Part shown: positions 5,818 through 7,487 of the stretch, piece after piece | Layout of the letters: each line of letters starts with the position of its first letter | Numbering within the stretch: position 1 is the first letter of the stretch | Assembly (NCBI GenBank): GCA_016182435.1 | Contig: JACPGN010000252.1 | Location: 1 to 7,487 of the forward strand | Source: Lentisphaerota bacterium | GTDB lineage: Bacteria > Verrucomicrobiota > Kiritimatiellia > JAAZAB01 | Reading direction: 5' to 3' | Length of the DNA stretch: 7,487 nt | The notes under the pieces: model-generated | Told to the model about the DNA's origin: nothing | What the model saw: the letters and a program-made list of their open reading frames with translations, nothing else | Database searches by the model: none | Made by a program: the position numbers and the translations under genes

Positions 5818-5865
5818 GTGAACTCTGAACCACGCTAAGAGCGTGGCAAGCCGTGAACGCTGAAC
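5818..5865 (+). promoter_or_regulatory. Hairpin flanked by 13-bp direct repeats over the ligase start
   Basis: A 7-bp stem with a 3-base loop, ccacgct-aag-agcgtgg (5830-5846), ends 6 bases before the GTG at 5853. Nearly identical 13-mers flank it, gtgaactctgaac (5818-5830) and gtgaacgctgaac (5853-5865), and the second contains the start codon. No good Shine-Dalgarno is present. The stem could hinder ribosome entry, or the whole may be a small repeat insertion that supplied the start codon. Confidence 0.4.
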
Positions 5866-7481
5866 TGAAAATTGCCGACTGTTCCCTGCCGGAGATGCTG
5901 CGCGAGAGCGGCCGCCGGTTTCCCGGCCTGCCGGCCATTGTGTTTGACGGCCGCAGACTGGATTTTGCCGCGGTGGATTCCATCAGCGACCGGGTGGCCG
6001 GCGCCCTCAGCCGGCGCGGCATTCGCCAGGGCGACCGGATCGGACTTTATTGCATCAATTCCGACTGGTTTGTTCTGGCCTATTTCGGCATCCTCAAAGC
6101 CGGCGCCGTGGTTGTGCCGCTTAACTTGCTGCTGAATCCCAAGGAAATTGCCTTTATCCTGAATGACGCCGGGGCGCGGGCCTTGCTTTACCATAGCGCC
6201 TTCGCTCCGGCGGTCGCCGCCCTGCGGCCGCAAACGCCGGGTTTGGAGTTTTACGTTTGCATCGGCGCGTCGGCAGCGCCGCCGGATTTGCCCTGGCAAG
6301 CATTGGCCGAGGCGGGTGGGGCGGCGCCGGAAGTCGCCTTCGCGCCGGCTGAAGACCTGGCGGTTATTTTATACACCTCCGGCACAACCGGCCGCCCTAA
6401 GGGCGCCATGCTGACCCACCGCAACCTGGTTAGTAATTGTTGGAGCACTCAGCAGGCCCTGCGCGTCGAGCCGGGGGCGGAGCGGTTCCTGGTCATCCTG
6501 CCCATGTTTCACGCCTTTGCCGCAATGGCCTGCATGCTGGTGCCGCTCTTTACCGGCAGCGTGATTGTGCCCCTGCCGCGCTTTGATCCGACGCGCGTGG
6601 TCGAAATAATCGCGCAGGAGCGGATTACGATTTTCATGGGCGTGCCCAGCATGTATGTGGCGCTGCTGCATCTGGGCGCTGAGTTTGTTCCAAAGTTTGC
6701 CTCGCTGAAATTGTGCGTCTCCGGCGGCGCGGCTCTGAGCGTGGCGGTCATGGAGCAATTCGAGCGCCGGTTCGGCAAGAAGATCTATGAGGGCGATGGG
6801 CCCACCGAATGCTCGCCGGTCACCTGCGTTAATCCGATTGGCGGAAGGACCAAGCCCGGCACAGTCGGCCTGCCGGTGCCGGAAGTCGAAATGAAAATTA
6901 TGGATGAAGAAGGCCGCGCCGTGCCCGAAGGCGCCATCGGCGAAATCTGCGTGCGCGGGCCGAATGTAATGAAAGGCTACTGGAAGCTGCCGGAGGAGAC
7001 GCGCGAAGCGTTTTTCGGCGACTGGTTCCGCACGGGCGACTTAGGTGTGAAGGATGCCGAGGGTTATTTCAGCATTGTGGATCGCAAGAAGGATATTATC
7101 ATTGTTAACGGCATGAACGTCTACCCGCGCATGATCGAGGAAGTGCTCTCCCGCTGTCCCGACTCAATCGGGGTGCGCGAAGTAGCGGTGGTGGGCGAGC
7201 CCCACGAGCTGCACGGCGAGATTCCCGTGGCTTTTGTGGCGCTCAAAAGCGGCGTCCCGACCGCTGAAAGAGTAGGAACCGTCGAGGCCCAACTGCGCGG
7301 GTGTTGCCGGGAGAGCTTGGGACGGCACGAGGTGCCCCGCAAATTCTTTTTCCTGCCGGAGCTGCCCAAGAACGCCGCCGGCAAAATCATGAAGCGCGAA
7401 TTGCGCTTGTCCCACGAGCGGGAACGCGGCGTGAGCGGCGGCGCGCCCTCCGTAGCCCCTGAGGCGAAGGAGGGAGGATAG
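5853..7481 (+). CDS. Class I adenylate-forming acyl-CoA ligase (AMP-dependent synthetase, FadD-like)
   Basis: This protein activates a carboxylic acid with ATP to an acyl-AMP and normally transfers it to CoA; sequence suggests a medium/long-chain fatty acid type enzyme, substrate unproven. At 542 residues it has the usual full length. Motifs in order: phosphate-binding YTSGTTGRPKG (174-184), YEGDGPTECSP at the adenine/active-site position (312-322), WFRTGDLG (391-398), the hinge region YFSIVDRKKDIIIVNG (405-420) and the C-terminal NAAGK with predicted catalytic Lys511. The tail after about 520 is a Gly/Ala/Glu-rich extension. In the A5 motif DGPTE replaces the commoner YGxTE form, marking a subgroup. 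The GTG start is supported by the N-terminal pattern (SLPEMLRESGRRFPGLPAIVFDG), though no Shine-Dalgarno is clear; an internal ATG at 5895 is possible. The gene is probably separated from the URO-D remnant by a terminator. Confidence 0.92.
   Translation: MNAELKIADCSLPEMLRESGRRFPGLPAIVFDGRRLDFAAVDSISDRVAGALSRRGIRQGDRIGLYCINSDWFVLAYFGILKAGAVVVPLNLLLNPKEIAFILNDAGARALLYHSAFAPAVAALRPQTPGLEFYVCIGASAAPPDLPWQALAEAGGAAPEVAFAPAEDLAVILYTSGTTGRPKGAMLTHRNLVSNCWSTQQALRVEPGAERFLVILPMFHAFAAMACMLVPLFTGSVIVPLPRFDPTRVVEIIAQERITIFMGVPSMYVALLHLGAEFVPKFASLKLCVSGGAALSVAVMEQFERRFGKKIYEGDGPTECSPVTCVNPIGGRTKPGTVGLPVPEVEMKIMDEEGRAVPEGAIGEICVRGPNVMKGYWKLPEETREAFFGDWFRTGDLGVKDAEGYFSIVDRKKDIIIVNGMNVYPRMIEEVLSRCPDSIGVREVAVVGEPHELHGEIPVAFVALKSGVPTAERVGTVEAQLRGCCRESLGRHEVPRKFFFLPELPKNAAGKIMKRELRLSHERERGVSGGAPSVAPEAKEGG
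7467..7477 (+). promoter_or_regulatory. Purine-rich Shine-Dalgarno-like site at the end of the ligase gene
   Basis: AAGGAGGGAGG lies in the last codons of the ligase gene, 10 bases before the window edge. Its strength and place suggest that another plus-strand gene starts just past the edge and is translated from the same mRNA. The start codon itself is outside the window, so this is inference. Confidence 0.4.
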
Positions 7482-7487
7482 ACGACA

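Noticed and set aside
5835..6299. 154-codon minus-strand ORF opposite the ligase start
   Set aside because: It is antisense to a well-supported ligase gene and shows no motif or translation signal.

Overview
The window looks like ordinary chromosome from an uncultured, GC-rich Gram-negative-type bacterium. An outer-membrane secretin (GspD-like) implies a diderm cell. A decayed MtaA/CmuA-like uroporphyrinogen-decarboxylase-fold gene and several palindromic intergenic repeats would fit the PVC superphylum (Kiritimatiellota/Lentisphaerota-like) or a neighbouring environmental phylum. That placement rests on gene flavour recalled from memory and is low-confidence inference.

Layout. (1) 1-1872, plus strand: the C-terminal 623 residues of a type II secretion secretin whose start lies before the window. 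(2) 1873-1976: convergent intergenic spacer with two hairpins. (3) 1977-4130, minus strand: a cluster read in the order small Cys-rich protein (4130-3858), HflX GTPase (3861-2578), BFN/DUF151 protein with a C-terminal UVR motif (2534-1977). The first two overlap by ATGA, and the third has its own sigma70-like promoter lying across the hflX stop codon. (4) 4131-4268: divergent control region serving the minus-strand cluster and the tRNA. (5) 4269-4339: tRNA-Gln(CTG). (6) 4340-4658: gene-free; it holds a 148-bp imperfect inverted repeat (4386-4533) and nothing else I can name. (7) 4659-5671: a URO-D-fold methyltransferase gene broken near its N-terminus, with a 41-codon N-terminal fragment, an apparent deletion and a change of frame, then a long open remainder. 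(8) 5677-5797: a second palindromic element made of three tiled hairpins, which may also terminate transcription. (9) 5853-7481: a complete class I adenylate-forming acyl-CoA ligase.

The genes do not form one pathway. HflX (ribosome rescue and splitting GTPase), BFN and the Cys-rich protein are a plausible housekeeping or stress cluster. The secretin is the end of a secretion locus. The URO-D remnant and the ligase sit in a looser region with two different palindromic repeats, one on each side of the URO-D remnant. I see no clear new multi-gene system. The points most worth a second look are the Cys-rich protein coupled to hflX, the roughly 58-residue insert between the G2 and G3 motifs of HflX, the three-hairpin palindrome with mutually complementary loops, and the broken URO-D gene.
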